From contig NZ_AP018771.1 of the NCBI RefSeq assembly GCF_019703545.1, positions 1,178,001 to 1,242,000 on the forward strand: 64,000 bases of DNA. Direction: 5' to 3'. Every line of letters starts with the position of its first letter. Position 1 is the stretch's first letter. Below are positions 56,654-64,000 of this stretch, piece after piece. This DNA is from Haemophilus influenzae (lineage in GTDB: Bacteria; Pseudomonadota; Gammaproteobacteria; Enterobacterales; Pasteurellaceae). The notes beneath the pieces are model-generated. The model made no database searches, was not told where the DNA came from, and saw only the letters and a list, made by a program, of their open reading frames with translations. The position numbers and the translations under genes are program-made.

Positions 56654-58924
56654 ATGACCGAACAATTACGTCAAGCAGCCTTGGATTTCCACGAATTTCC
56701 AATTCCTGGAAAAATCGAAGTTACCCCAACAAAATCACTCGCAACACAACGCGATCTGGCTTTAGCTTATTCACCGGGTGTGGCAGAGCCTTGTTTAGAA
56801 ATTGAAAAAGATCCTGCCGCCTCTTACAAATATACCGCGCGTGGCAATTTAGTAGCGGTGATTTCCAATGGTACAGCGGTACTTGGGCTTGGCAATATTG
56901 GCGCGCTTGCCGGCAAACCCGTAATGGAAGGGAAGGGCGTATTGTTCAAAAAATTTGCAGGCATTAACGTGTTTGATATTGAAGTGAATGAGCATGATCC
57001 CGATAAACTTGTGGATATTATTGCCTCGTTAGAGCCAACTTTCGGTGGAGTGAACTTAGAAGATATTAAAGCACCAGAATGTTTCTATATTGAACAAAAA
57101 TTGCGTGAGAGAATGAATATTCCTGTATTCCATGATGACCAGCATGGCACGGCGATCATTAGTGCGGCCGCGATCATCAATTCTCTTCGTATTGTAGGTA
57201 AAAAAATTGAAGATGTTCGACTTGTTGCTTCTGGTGCGGGTGCAGCATCAATTGCGTGTTTGAACTTATTACTTTCTTTAGGTATGAAACGTGAAAATAT
57301 CACAGTTTGCGACTCGAAAGGCGTGGTATATAAAGGCCGTGATGACAAAATGGATCAAACCAAAAAAGATTATGCAATTGAAGATAATGGCTGGCGTAAA
57401 CTTGGCGATGCGATGCCAAATGCAGATATTTTCTTAGGTTGTTCTGCGGCTGGTGCGCTTACGCAAGATATGGTTAAAAGTATGGCTGCGCATCCAATTA
57501 TTCTTGCTTTAGCTAATCCAAATCCTGAAATTACCCCACCAGAAGCAAAAGCAGTTCGTCCTGATGCGATTGTATGTACAGGCCGTTCTGATTATCCAAA
57601 CCAAGTAAATAACGTGCTTTGTTTCCCATTCATTTTCCGTGGTTCATTAGATGTGGGCGCAACCACTATTAATGAAGAAATGAAACGTGCGGCAGTTTAT
57701 GCCATTGCTGACCTTGCATTAGAAGAGCAAAACGAAGTGGTAACCTCTGCTTACGGTGGAGAAGGGGCAACATTTGGTGCGGATTATGTGATTCCTCGTC
57801 CATTTGATCCTCGCTTGATTGTGCGTATTGCACCAGCGGTAGCAAAAGCTGCGATGGAGTCTGGCGTGGCAACTCGTCCGATTCAAAATTGGGATATTTA
57901 TATTGACCAACTCACTCAGTTTGTTTACAAAACCAACTTGTTTATGCGTCCTATTTTCAGCCAAGCAAAAGCGGCAAAACAACGCATTATTTTAGCGGAA
58001 GGGGAAGAAAATAAAGCATTACACGCTACCCAAGAAGTGATTTCAATGGGCTTGGCAAATCCAATTTTAATTGGTCGCCGCAGTGTGATTGAAGAAAAAA
58101 TTAAAAAACTTGGTTTACGTTTAACTGCAGGTGTGGATTTCGAAATTGTGGATAACGAAGATAATCCTCGCTATGAAGAATGTTGGAAACACTATTACGA
58201 ACTTACTAAACGTAAAGGCATTACACCTGCGATTGCAAAACGTGTCGTGCGTTCTAACACTACCGTATTAGCTTCTACATTGCTTAGCTTAGGTTATGCA
58301 GACGCTTTAGTATGTGGTTTATTTGGTTCATACGGAAAACACCTTGCATCTATTCGCGATATTATTGGCTTAAAAGACGGCGTGAAAACTGCCGCTGCTT
58401 TAAATAGTCTTGTATTACCGACGGGTAACGTATTCTTAACAGATACTCACGTAAACAGTAATCCTACAGCAGAAGAATTAGCTGAAATTACCTTAATGGC
58501 AGCAGAAGAAATTCATCGTTTTGGTATTGAACCTGCAGTTGCATTGCTTTCTCATTCTAATTTTGGTTCATCTGATTCATTAGGCGCACCAAAAATGCGC
58601 GAAGTATTACAGATCGTCAAAGAGCACAATCCACATTTAATGATCGATGGGGAAATGCGTGGCGATTTAGCGATGAATGAAGCTCACCGAAAAGAAGTCA
58701 TGCCTGATAGCCCATTGAAAGGAAGCGCAAATTTATTAGTGTTCCCTGATTTGAGTGCATCACGTATTAGTTATAGCTTATTACGCAGCACCACTACGGC
58801 AATTACCGTTGGCCCGATCTTAATGGGTATGAATAAATCTGCGCATATTCTTAATCCAGGTGCATCTGTTCGTCGTATTATCAATATGATTGCCTATGCA
58901 GCAGTGAAAGCACAACAAGAGTAA
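56654..58924 (+). CDS. maeB: NADP-dependent malic enzyme with phosphotransacetylase-like domain
   Basis: 756 residues. The malic-enzyme part (1-430) has the substrate Tyr/Lys region [22 protein letters not shown] and the NADP loop [13 protein letters not shown]. The C-terminal part (430-756) is a phosphate-acetyltransferase-like domain that is regulatory in E. coli MaeB. It converts malate to pyruvate, CO2 and NADPH. The promoter has a CRP site. A terminator follows. GGAG at 56642-56645 is the ribosome site. Confidence 0.96.
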   Translation: MTEQLRQAALDFHEFPIPGKIEVTPTKSLATQRDLALAYSPGVAEPCLEIEKDPAASYKYTARGNLVAVISNGTAVLGLGNIGALAGKPVMEGKGVLFKKFAGINVFDIEVNEHDPDKLVDIIASLEPTFGGVNLEDIKAPECFYIEQKLRERMNIPVFHDDQHGTAIISAAAIINSLRIVGKKIEDVRLVASGAGAASIACLNLLLSLGMKRENITVCDSKGVVYKGRDDKMDQTKKDYAIEDNGWRKLGDAMPNADIFLGCSAAGALTQDMVKSMAAHPIILALANPNPEITPPEAKAVRPDAIVCTGRSDYPNQVNNVLCFPFIFRGSLDVGATTINEEMKRAAVYAIADLALEEQNEVVTSAYGGEGATFGADYVIPRPFDPRLIVRIAPAVAKAAMESGVATRPIQNWDIYIDQLTQFVYKTNLFMRPIFSQAKAAKQRIILAEGEENKALHATQEVISMGLANPILIGRRSVIEEKIKKLGLRLTAGVDFEIVDNEDNPRYEECWKHYYELTKRKGITPAIAKRVVRSNTTVLASTLLSLGYADALVCGLFGSYGKHLASIRDIIGLKDGVKTAAALNSLVLPTGNVFLTDTHVNSNPTAEELAEITLMAAEEIHRFGIEPAVALLSHSNFGSSDSLGAPKMREVLQIVKEHNPHLMIDGEMRGDLAMNEAHRKEVMPDSPLKGSANLLVFPDLSASRISYSLLRSTTTAITVGPILMGMNKSAHILNPGASVRRIINMIAYAAVKAQQE

Positions 58925-58975
58925 TCGAAAAAAAGTGCGGTGAATTTTTATTAAATTTCCGTCGTTTACTTAACA

Positions 58976-59006
58976 AAGCCTCGATTTTTCTCGAGGCTTT
59001 ATTTTC
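58976..59006 (+). terminator. Intrinsic terminator after maeB
   Basis: aaagcctcga, a 6-base loop and tcgaggcttt (58976-59000) followed by a T-rich tail. Uptake sequences lie on each side (58933-58941 and 59055-59063) in opposed orientation. Confidence 0.85.
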
Positions 59007-59164
59007 TAGTGAATGTGTTTACATTTGAGATTGAGTAAAACTATGCGAAAATTGACCGCACTTTAAGACTTTTGTTGTGTCGAAAAGGAACCGACCGATA
59101 GACAGTTGCCTATCTTTCTTTAATTTAATACGGCTTGGATGTCGTTGTGTTAGTGGTTTTTACA

Positions 59165-61090
59165 ATGAAAAAAGCACATTTTCCTTTATTCCCCATCTTC
59201 ACATTCGTGTTGATTAATCTTATTCTACTTTCTTTATCGCGTTTTGGACTTGCGGTATGGCAATCAGAGCGTGTATCCGCCGTAGATGGCTGGTTGCAAT
59301 TATTTTTGCAAGGTGTACGAATGGATGTTGTGGCACTTTGTTATTTATTTGGCGTACCAGCATTGCTCACAACGTTATTTCATAGCAGTAAAGTTTGGGT
59401 AAAAATTTTACGCCTATGGCTAACCCTTGGCAGTGTGTTTATTATCTTTATGGAAATTGCCACACCTGCCTTTATTGAAACCTACGATTACCGCCCAAAT
59501 CGTTTATTTATCGAATATCTGATTTATCCGAAAGAAGTTTTTTCAATGCTTGCGGAAGGGCATTTAAGTGCGGTGATTTTTAGCCTTGTTTTCACGATTT
59601 TAGCTGCCGTGATTTATTGGAAAATTTCTGGTTGGGCAGTCAAAAATTTACGTTCAATGAGTTGGAAACTTCGCCCTGTGATTGCTTTGCTTGTGATTGT
59701 CGTGAGCTTCCTTGGCGCGCGTTCAAGTTTTCAACACCGTGGTATTAACCCCGCCATGGTGGCATTTTCTTCTGATGCGTTAGTTAATTCCTTGGTGCTT
59801 AATTCGGGCTATTCCGTCATTTATGCGGCACAGCAATTTAAAGATGAAGAAAAATCTTCAGAAATGTACGGAAAAATGGATGCAGATGAAATGTTTCGTA
59901 TTGTTAAAGCTAGCCGTGGCCGTCCAGAAAGTGATTACATTTCAGATAAATACCCAACTTTAACGAAAAATGTCGCGACTTATCAGGGGAAACCTAAAAA
60001 TATCGTGATTTTGCTACAAGAAAGTCTCGGTGCTCAGTTTATTGGAACACTCGGTGGCAAACCTCTTTCTCCAAATGTGGATCAGCTCGCAAAAGAAGGG
60101 TGGTTATTTGAAAATCTTTATGCAACAGGCACACGTTCAGTGCGAGGTATTGAAGCAACAACGGCTGGTTTTACGCCAACGCCAGCTCGTGCAGTGGTGA
60201 AACTTAATAATGCCCAAAGTGGTTTCTTTACTATTGCGGATTTATTACATAAACAAGGCTATAACACTTCCTTTATTTATGGTGGCGAAAAGCACTTCGA
60301 CAATATGGCGAGCTTTTTCTATGGCAATGGTTTTAAAGATATTTGGGATCAACAAGATTACCAAAATCCAAAATTTACTGGCACTTGGGGCGTGAGTGAT
60401 GAGGATTTATTTGATAAAGCCAATGAAACTTTCACGAAATTACAAAATGAAGGTAAACCGTTTTTTAGTTTAGTATTTAGCTCCAGCAATCACGATCCAT
60501 TTGAATATCCAGATGGCAAGATTGAGCTTTATGAGCAACCAAAAGCCACTCGTAATAACGCAGCAAAATATGCGGATTATGCGTTAGGTCATTTCTTTAA
60601 AATGGCAAAACAGTCTAATTATTGGAAAGATACGATTTTCTTAATTGTTGCGGATCACGATTCTCGTGTAGGCGGAGCAAGTCTTGTGCCGATTAAGCAT
60701 TTCCATATTCCAGCCTTGATTCTTGGTAATGGCATTTCGCCACGCCGTGACAGCCGTCTTGTGAGTCAAATTGATATGCCAACCACATTGCTTTCTTTAG
60801 CAGGCGTCAGTGGCAATTATCCCATGATTGGTTTTGATTTAACGCAAGATGTAAACCCAGATCGTGCTTTTATGCAATACGATCAAACTCAAGCAATGCT
60901 GAAAGGCAATAATGATGTAGTGATTCAAATGCCAAATAAAGCAGCACAAGGTTATCATTATGATAAATCAACAGAAACTTTAACGCCAAAAGAGGTGCCT
61001 GATGCAATGAAAAAAGAGGCATTAGCTCACGCTTTATTAGGCAGTTATTTATATAAAAATCGCTTGTATTCTTCAGGTGAAAAAAAATAA
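59165..61090 (+). CDS. LtaS-type membrane sulfatase-fold phosphoglycerol transferase-like protein
   Basis: 641 residues from ATG 59165; a TTG at 59135 would add 10 residues and lies in a poor context. Five membrane helices (about 10-165) are followed by a periplasmic alkaline-phosphatase/sulfatase-fold domain (about 270-570). The catalytic Thr region is FENLYATGTRSVRG; metal ligands lie in VILLQESLG, and IVADHDSRVGG and HFHIPALI. The family includes LtaS and OpgB, which move phosphoglycerol groups. Which acceptor is used in Haemophilus is not known, since it has no lipoteichoic acid. An uptake sequence is at 59566-59574. Confidence 0.88.
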   Translation: MKKAHFPLFPIFTFVLINLILLSLSRFGLAVWQSERVSAVDGWLQLFLQGVRMDVVALCYLFGVPALLTTLFHSSKVWVKILRLWLTLGSVFIIFMEIATPAFIETYDYRPNRLFIEYLIYPKEVFSMLAEGHLSAVIFSLVFTILAAVIYWKISGWAVKNLRSMSWKLRPVIALLVIVVSFLGARSSFQHRGINPAMVAFSSDALVNSLVLNSGYSVIYAAQQFKDEEKSSEMYGKMDADEMFRIVKASRGRPESDYISDKYPTLTKNVATYQGKPKNIVILLQESLGAQFIGTLGGKPLSPNVDQLAKEGWLFENLYATGTRSVRGIEATTAGFTPTPARAVVKLNNAQSGFFTIADLLHKQGYNTSFIYGGEKHFDNMASFFYGNGFKDIWDQQDYQNPKFTGTWGVSDEDLFDKANETFTKLQNEGKPFFSLVFSSSNHDPFEYPDGKIELYEQPKATRNNAAKYADYALGHFFKMAKQSNYWKDTIFLIVADHDSRVGGASLVPIKHFHIPALILGNGISPRRDSRLVSQIDMPTTLLSLAGVSGNYPMIGFDLTQDVNPDRAFMQYDQTQAMLKGNNDVVIQMPNKAAQGYHYDKSTETLTPKEVPDAMKKEALAHALLGSYLYKNRLYSSGEKK

Positions 61091-61094
61091 ACGG

Positions 61095-61118
61095 AATGCC
61101 AGCTTAAGCTGGCGTTTC
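61095..61118. terminator. Bidirectional terminator between the sulfatase gene and uvrB
   Basis: aatgccagc, ttaa, gctggcgtt: stem gccagc / gctggc at 61098-61113 with flanking A and T on each side. It separates two convergent genes only 30 bp apart. Confidence 0.8.
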
Positions 61119-61120
61119 TT

Positions 61121-63160
61121 TTAGTTATCAAAAACAAACTGTTCACGCAATTGATGTAATTGATCGCGAATTGCCGCGGCTTTTTCAAATTCCAAATCTT
61201 GCGCAAATTTATACATTTGTTGTTCCAATTTTTTGATTTGTTGTTGATATTCTTTGGCATTTTTCGGTGCATTATAAAGTGCGGTTGGTTCTGCCGCCAT
61301 TTTTCCACGTTGTTTATTGGCTTTCGCTTTTTGGTTTGCACCTTGCCCAATATCTAATAATTCACCGACTTTCTTATTCAATGCTTGTGGCACAATGCCA
61401 TGTTCTTCATTGTATTTTATTTGTTTTTCACGACGACGATTAGTTTCGGTGATGGCTTTTTCCATGGATTTTGTGATGCTATCTGCATATAAAATCGCTT
61501 TACCATTTAAGTTTCGTGCAGCACGACCGATGGTTTGAATTAAAGAACGTTCGGAACGCAAAAATCCTTCCTTGTCTGCATCTAAAATCGCCACAAGAGA
61601 CACTTCTGGAATATCTAAACCTTCACGTAATAAGTTAATTCCAACCAATACATCAAATTCGCCTAAACGCAAATCACGGATAATTTCGACGCGTTCCACG
61701 GTATCAATATCAGAATGTAGATAACGCACACGAATTCCATGTTCATCTAAATAATCCGTTAAATCTTCCGCCATTTTTTTAGTGAGTGTTGTGACTAAAA
61801 CTCGCTCATTTTTATCTGCTCTTTGGCGAACTTCGGAAAGTAAATCATCCACTTGAATAGACACTGGACGAATTTCAATAAGCGGATCAAGCAAACCAGT
61901 GGGGCGAACCACTTGATCGATGATTTCACTGCCTGATTTTTCTAATTCATAAGGTCCTGGTGTTGCGGAAACATAAATGGTTTGCGGAGCTAAGCGTTCA
62001 AATTCCTCAAAGCGTAACGGACGATTATCCAAGGCGGATGGCAAACGGAAACCATATTCGACTAAGGTTTCTTTACGTGAACGGTCGCCACGATACATTC
62101 CACCAATTTGAGGCACAGTTACATGAGATTCATCAATAATTAAAATAGCATCAGAGGGCATGTAATCAAATAATGTTGGTGGTGGTTCGCCCTCATTTCT
62201 GCCCGATAAATAGCGAGAGTAGTTTTCAATGCCCGAGCAATAGCCCAATTCATTCATCATTTCAATATCAAATTGGGTACGTTGGCTGATACGTTGTTCT
62301 TCTAAAAGTTTGTGTTGTTTAATGAAGTATTCACGGCGTGATACCAGTTCTTTTTTGATGTTTTCTATCGCATCTAAAATACGTTCTCTTGGCGTAACAT
62401 AGTGAGTTTTAGGATAGATCGTAAAACGTGGGACAGCACCAAAACTACTGCCAGTGAGCGGATCAAATAAACTTAAACGCTCGATTTCATCATCAAATAA
62501 TTCAATACGCACCGCACGATCATCAGATTCCGCAGGGAAAATATCAATAATTTCTCCACGAACACGGAAAGTTCCACGCTGAAATGCTTGATCATTGCGG
62601 GTATATTGTAATTCCGCTAACTTCGCTAAAATTTGGCGTTGATCGATAATGGCACCTTGTTGTAAATGCAACATCATTTGTAAATAGCTATCAGGATCGC
62701 CCAAACCATAAATTGCAGAAACAGACGCTACCACGATGGTATCTCGACGTTCTAGAAAAGATTTCGTCGCAGAAAGTCGCATTTGTTCAATTTGATCATT
62801 AATAGATGCATCTTTTTCAATAAATGTATCACTGCTCGGCACATAGGCTTCTGGCTGATAATAATCATAGTAAGACACAAAATATTCCACCGCATTTTCT
62901 GGAAAAAAAGCTTTCATTTCTGCATAAAGCTGAGCAGCAAGGGTTTTATTCGGTGCAAGTAACATCGCTGGGCGATTTAATTGAGCGATTACATTGGCGA
63001 TAGTAAACGTCTTCCCCGAGCCTGTTACCCCGAGCAAAGTTTGATGCGCCAAACCATCCGTTAAATTTTCAGCCAATTTTTCGATAGCTTGTGGCTGATC
63101 GCCAGAGGGACGAAAGTCGGAATGCAGAATGAATGGTTTTGTGTTGATTTTTTCAGACAT
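61121..63160 (-). CDS. uvrB: Excinuclease ABC subunit B
   Basis: 679 residues. Walker [13 protein letters not shown] (about 42-53), the beta-hairpin region [12 protein letters not shown], helicase motifs ([16 protein letters not shown]) and the C-terminal UVR domain binding UvrC are all clear. UvrB checks damage and, with UvrA and UvrC, excises lesions. An uptake sequence (61277-61285) lies near the 3' end; another (63162-63170) lies right upstream of the ATG. The region upstream contains a DnaA-box cluster, which may also influence transcription. Confidence 0.97.
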   Translation of the reverse strand: MSEKINTKPFILHSDFRPSGDQPQAIEKLAENLTDGLAHQTLLGVTGSGKTFTIANVIAQLNRPAMLLAPNKTLAAQLYAEMKAFFPENAVEYFVSYYDYYQPEAYVPSSDTFIEKDASINDQIEQMRLSATKSFLERRDTIVVASVSAIYGLGDPDSYLQMMLHLQQGAIIDQRQILAKLAELQYTRNDQAFQRGTFRVRGEIIDIFPAESDDRAVRIELFDDEIERLSLFDPLTGSSFGAVPRFTIYPKTHYVTPRERILDAIENIKKELVSRREYFIKQHKLLEEQRISQRTQFDIEMMNELGYCSGIENYSRYLSGRNEGEPPPTLFDYMPSDAILIIDESHVTVPQIGGMYRGDRSRKETLVEYGFRLPSALDNRPLRFEEFERLAPQTIYVSATPGPYELEKSGSEIIDQVVRPTGLLDPLIEIRPVSIQVDDLLSEVRQRADKNERVLVTTLTKKMAEDLTDYLDEHGIRVRYLHSDIDTVERVEIIRDLRLGEFDVLVGINLLREGLDIPEVSLVAILDADKEGFLRSERSLIQTIGRAARNLNGKAILYADSITKSMEKAITETNRRREKQIKYNEEHGIVPQALNKKVGELLDIGQGANQKAKANKQRGKMAAEPTALYNAPKNAKEYQQQIKKLEQQMYKFAQDLEFEKAAAIRDQLHQLREQFVFDN

Positions 63161-63425
63161 AAAGTGCGGTTGGTTTTTTGATAGTTTTGAATAATGCCTA
63201 TTTTAGCATATTTAATATGTAAAATTGATCAGGCAAAAATCTAAGTTTTACACAGACTTAGCGATGTCAAGAGGAAGATGTCACAAATTCATTAAAAAAA
63301 CTTTAAATTTTTACTAGACAAAACTTAACTTATTGATTTTAAATTAAAATTTAATTTTAGGCTAATCTATAATCAAGATCGAATAATCCTTGTAAGAACA
63401 AGGGATCCGCAAAATTTTAAAAAGT

Positions 63426-63460
63426 TAATCCACAAAGTTATCCACAGGCTCTGTGGATAG
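63426..63460. promoter_or_regulatory. DnaA-box cluster, DARS1-like candidate
   Basis: Three DnaA boxes within 35 bp: TAATCCACA (63426-63434, one mismatch), TTATCCACA (63438-63446, perfect) and TGTGGATAG (63452-63460, inverted, one mismatch). Two boxes point the same way and the third faces them, which is the layout of the E. coli DARS core. AT-rich DNA lies on both sides. E. coli DARS1 lies between bioD and uvrB; this site lies 266 bp from the start of uvrB. Confidence 0.6.
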
Positions 63461-63535
63461 AAAAATAAATATTAGGTGGGTATATAAAAGATGAGGAAAT
63501 TTTTTATTTTTTATGAAATTTTTTTAAATTTTGCA

Positions 63536-63564
63536 TTGACAAGCTAACTATCGATCATTAAAAT
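63536..63564 (+). promoter_or_regulatory. Promoter of tRNA-Asn
   Basis: TTGACA (63536-63541), a 17-bp spacer and TAAAAT (63559-63564), followed by a GC-rich discriminator cgcgccc. Such a discriminator is usual for stringently controlled stable-RNA promoters. Confidence 0.85.
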
Positions 63565-63596
63565 TCGCGCCCTGTTCCTTGTGATACAAAGTTTAT

Positions 63597-63672
63597 TCCT
63601 CCTTAGTTCAGTCGGTAGAACGGTGGACTGTTAATCCATATGTCGCTGGTTCAAGTCCAGCAGGAGGAGCCA
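63597..63672 (+). tRNA. tRNA-Asn (GTT)
   Basis: 76 nt with encoded CCA at 63670-63672. Acceptor stem TCCTCCT pairs with AGGAGGA (63662-63668), discriminator G63669. The anticodon GTT is at 63630-63632 in the loop CTGTTAA, and the T loop reads GGTTCAAGTCC. It reads AAC and AAU codons. Confidence 0.97.
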
Positions 63673-63741
63673 ATTTTTCTTTTGGTTTAGAGTTTGTTTG
63701 TCTCCTTTTACAAATTCTAAATTAGCAACCAAAAGATTTTT

Positions 63742-63770
63742 AGCCCATCATGTTGATGGGCTTTATTTTT
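63742..63770. terminator. Bidirectional terminator after tRNA-Asn
   Basis: agcccatca, tgt, tgatgggct (63742-63762): a perfect 9-bp stem with T-runs on each strand. It serves tRNA-Asn and the converging transporter gene. Confidence 0.85.
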
Positions 63771-63774
63771 AACT

Positions 63775-64000
63775 TCAAAATAGGATTTTGCTTCCGCCAG
63801 TTGAGATGGTTGTGCCGTATAACAAGCTCAAGGCAAAAAATAGCATTATTCCACCAGCGATTAGTTTCACGATGCTTTCGCTTTTTCCTTTCGTATTTTT
63901 TGAACTATACCAATGCCCTAAGTGGATTGCGGTATTTCGTGCATAACGTACAATTCCTGCGAAGGCTGACAGCATAAGCCCCGTGCCGAAAGACATGGCT
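63775..64000 (-). CDS. NicO/RcnA-type nickel-cobalt transporter, C-terminal part (cut by window edge)
   Basis: Enters from the right edge; about 75 residues to the TGA at 63775-63777. The visible run AMSFGTGLMLSAFAGIV followed by an amphipathic stretch and the last hydrophobic helix (AGGIMLFFALSLLYG) matches the C-terminus of NicO-family metal permeases, where AMxxGTAxTxS is conserved. The metal-binding HxxxxD motifs near the N-terminus are outside the window, so import or export, and the metal, cannot be assigned. An internal ATG at 63996 is not the true start. Confidence 0.65.
   Translation of the reverse strand, partial: AMSFGTGLMLSAFAGIVRYARNTAIHLGHWYSSKNTKGKSESIVKLIAGGIMLFFALSLLYGTTISTGGSKILF

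Noticed and set aside
63240..63480. Possible chromosomal origin oriC, because of DnaA boxes beside AT-rich DNA and GATC sites
   Set aside because: Only three boxes, few GATC sites, and neither gidA/mnmG nor dnaA/dnaN nearby; as I recall, the Rd origin lies elsewhere. A DARS-like regulatory site fits better.
1..64000. Tetranucleotide or other simple repeats of phase-variable genes
   Set aside because: None seen; no run such as CAAT or AGTC repeats is present, though these are common elsewhere in H. influenzae.
1..64000. CRISPR arrays, prophage, restriction or other defence systems
   Set aside because: No regularly spaced repeats, no phage structural or integrase genes and no nuclease-methylase pairs were found.

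Overview
This is a chromosomal window from Haemophilus influenzae or a very close relative. It is AT-rich, carries about 45 exact copies (counted by eye) of the Haemophilus DNA uptake signal core AAGTGCGGT on either strand, and has gene families and gene order that match what I remember of strain Rd KW20. It is mostly a core housekeeping segment. I see no CRISPR array, prophage, rRNA or tetranucleotide phase-variation tract.

Layout. 1-8.3 kb: envelope genes, namely a LetB/PqiB-like MCE protein (cut by the left edge), its LetA/PqiA partner, proQ, prc, an L,D-transpeptidase, a MepK-like endopeptidase, a TatD-family hydrolase and a glyoxalase-II-like enzyme. 8.4-12.5 kb: sucAB behind a likely CRP site. 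12.6-16.3 kb: nrdB and nrdA (minus strand) behind two NrdR boxes. 16.4-20.7 kb: the lpoA-yraN-diaA-dolP operon, divergent from rsmI. 20.8-22.9 kb: tldD and a MepS/NlpC-like lipoprotein.

22.9-28.1 kb is the one accessory patch: an IS3-family remnant, a decayed ArcB-like sensor relic, dld, an IS110-family transposase relic and the pdxS-pdxT pair. It has no uptake sequence over about 6.5 kb. Its genes look imported: pdxST resembles streptococcal genes, and dld is followed by an uptake sequence of the Actinobacillus/Mannheimia type.

28.1-39.1 kb: cmk-rpsA-ihfB-lapA-lapB-pyrF-yciH, then on the minus strand hda, upp-uraA, dnaX and apt. The neighbours of cmk suggest a rearrangement relative to Rd, in which the two flanks belong to two different cmk loci. 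39.2-45.1 kb: aceE-aceF-lpdA. 45.4-52.9 kb: mgsA, a DUF945 protein, dnaK-dnaJ behind a sigma-32 promoter, proA and a TRIC-type channel. 53-63.2 kb: an unassigned membrane protein, a Bcr-type exporter, rsuA, a DUF1919 protein, maeB behind a near-ideal class II CRP promoter, an LtaS-type sulfatase-fold protein and uvrB. 63.2-64 kb: a compact DnaA-box cluster resembling the E. coli DARS1 core (which also lies next to uvrB), tRNA-Asn, and the end of a NicO-type transporter gene.

Functionally the window joins cell-wall growth control (Prc, Ldt, MepK, LpoA, MepS/NlpC), entry of carbon into the TCA branch (PDH, SucAB, MaeB, Dld), nucleotide supply (NrdAB, Cmk, PyrF, Upp, UraA, Apt) and control of replication start (Hda, DiaA, the DnaA-box cluster). 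No wholly new system stands out. The strongest leads are the DARS-like site, the imported patch, the cmk junction, the NrdR and CRP sites, and a two-copy palindromic repeat.
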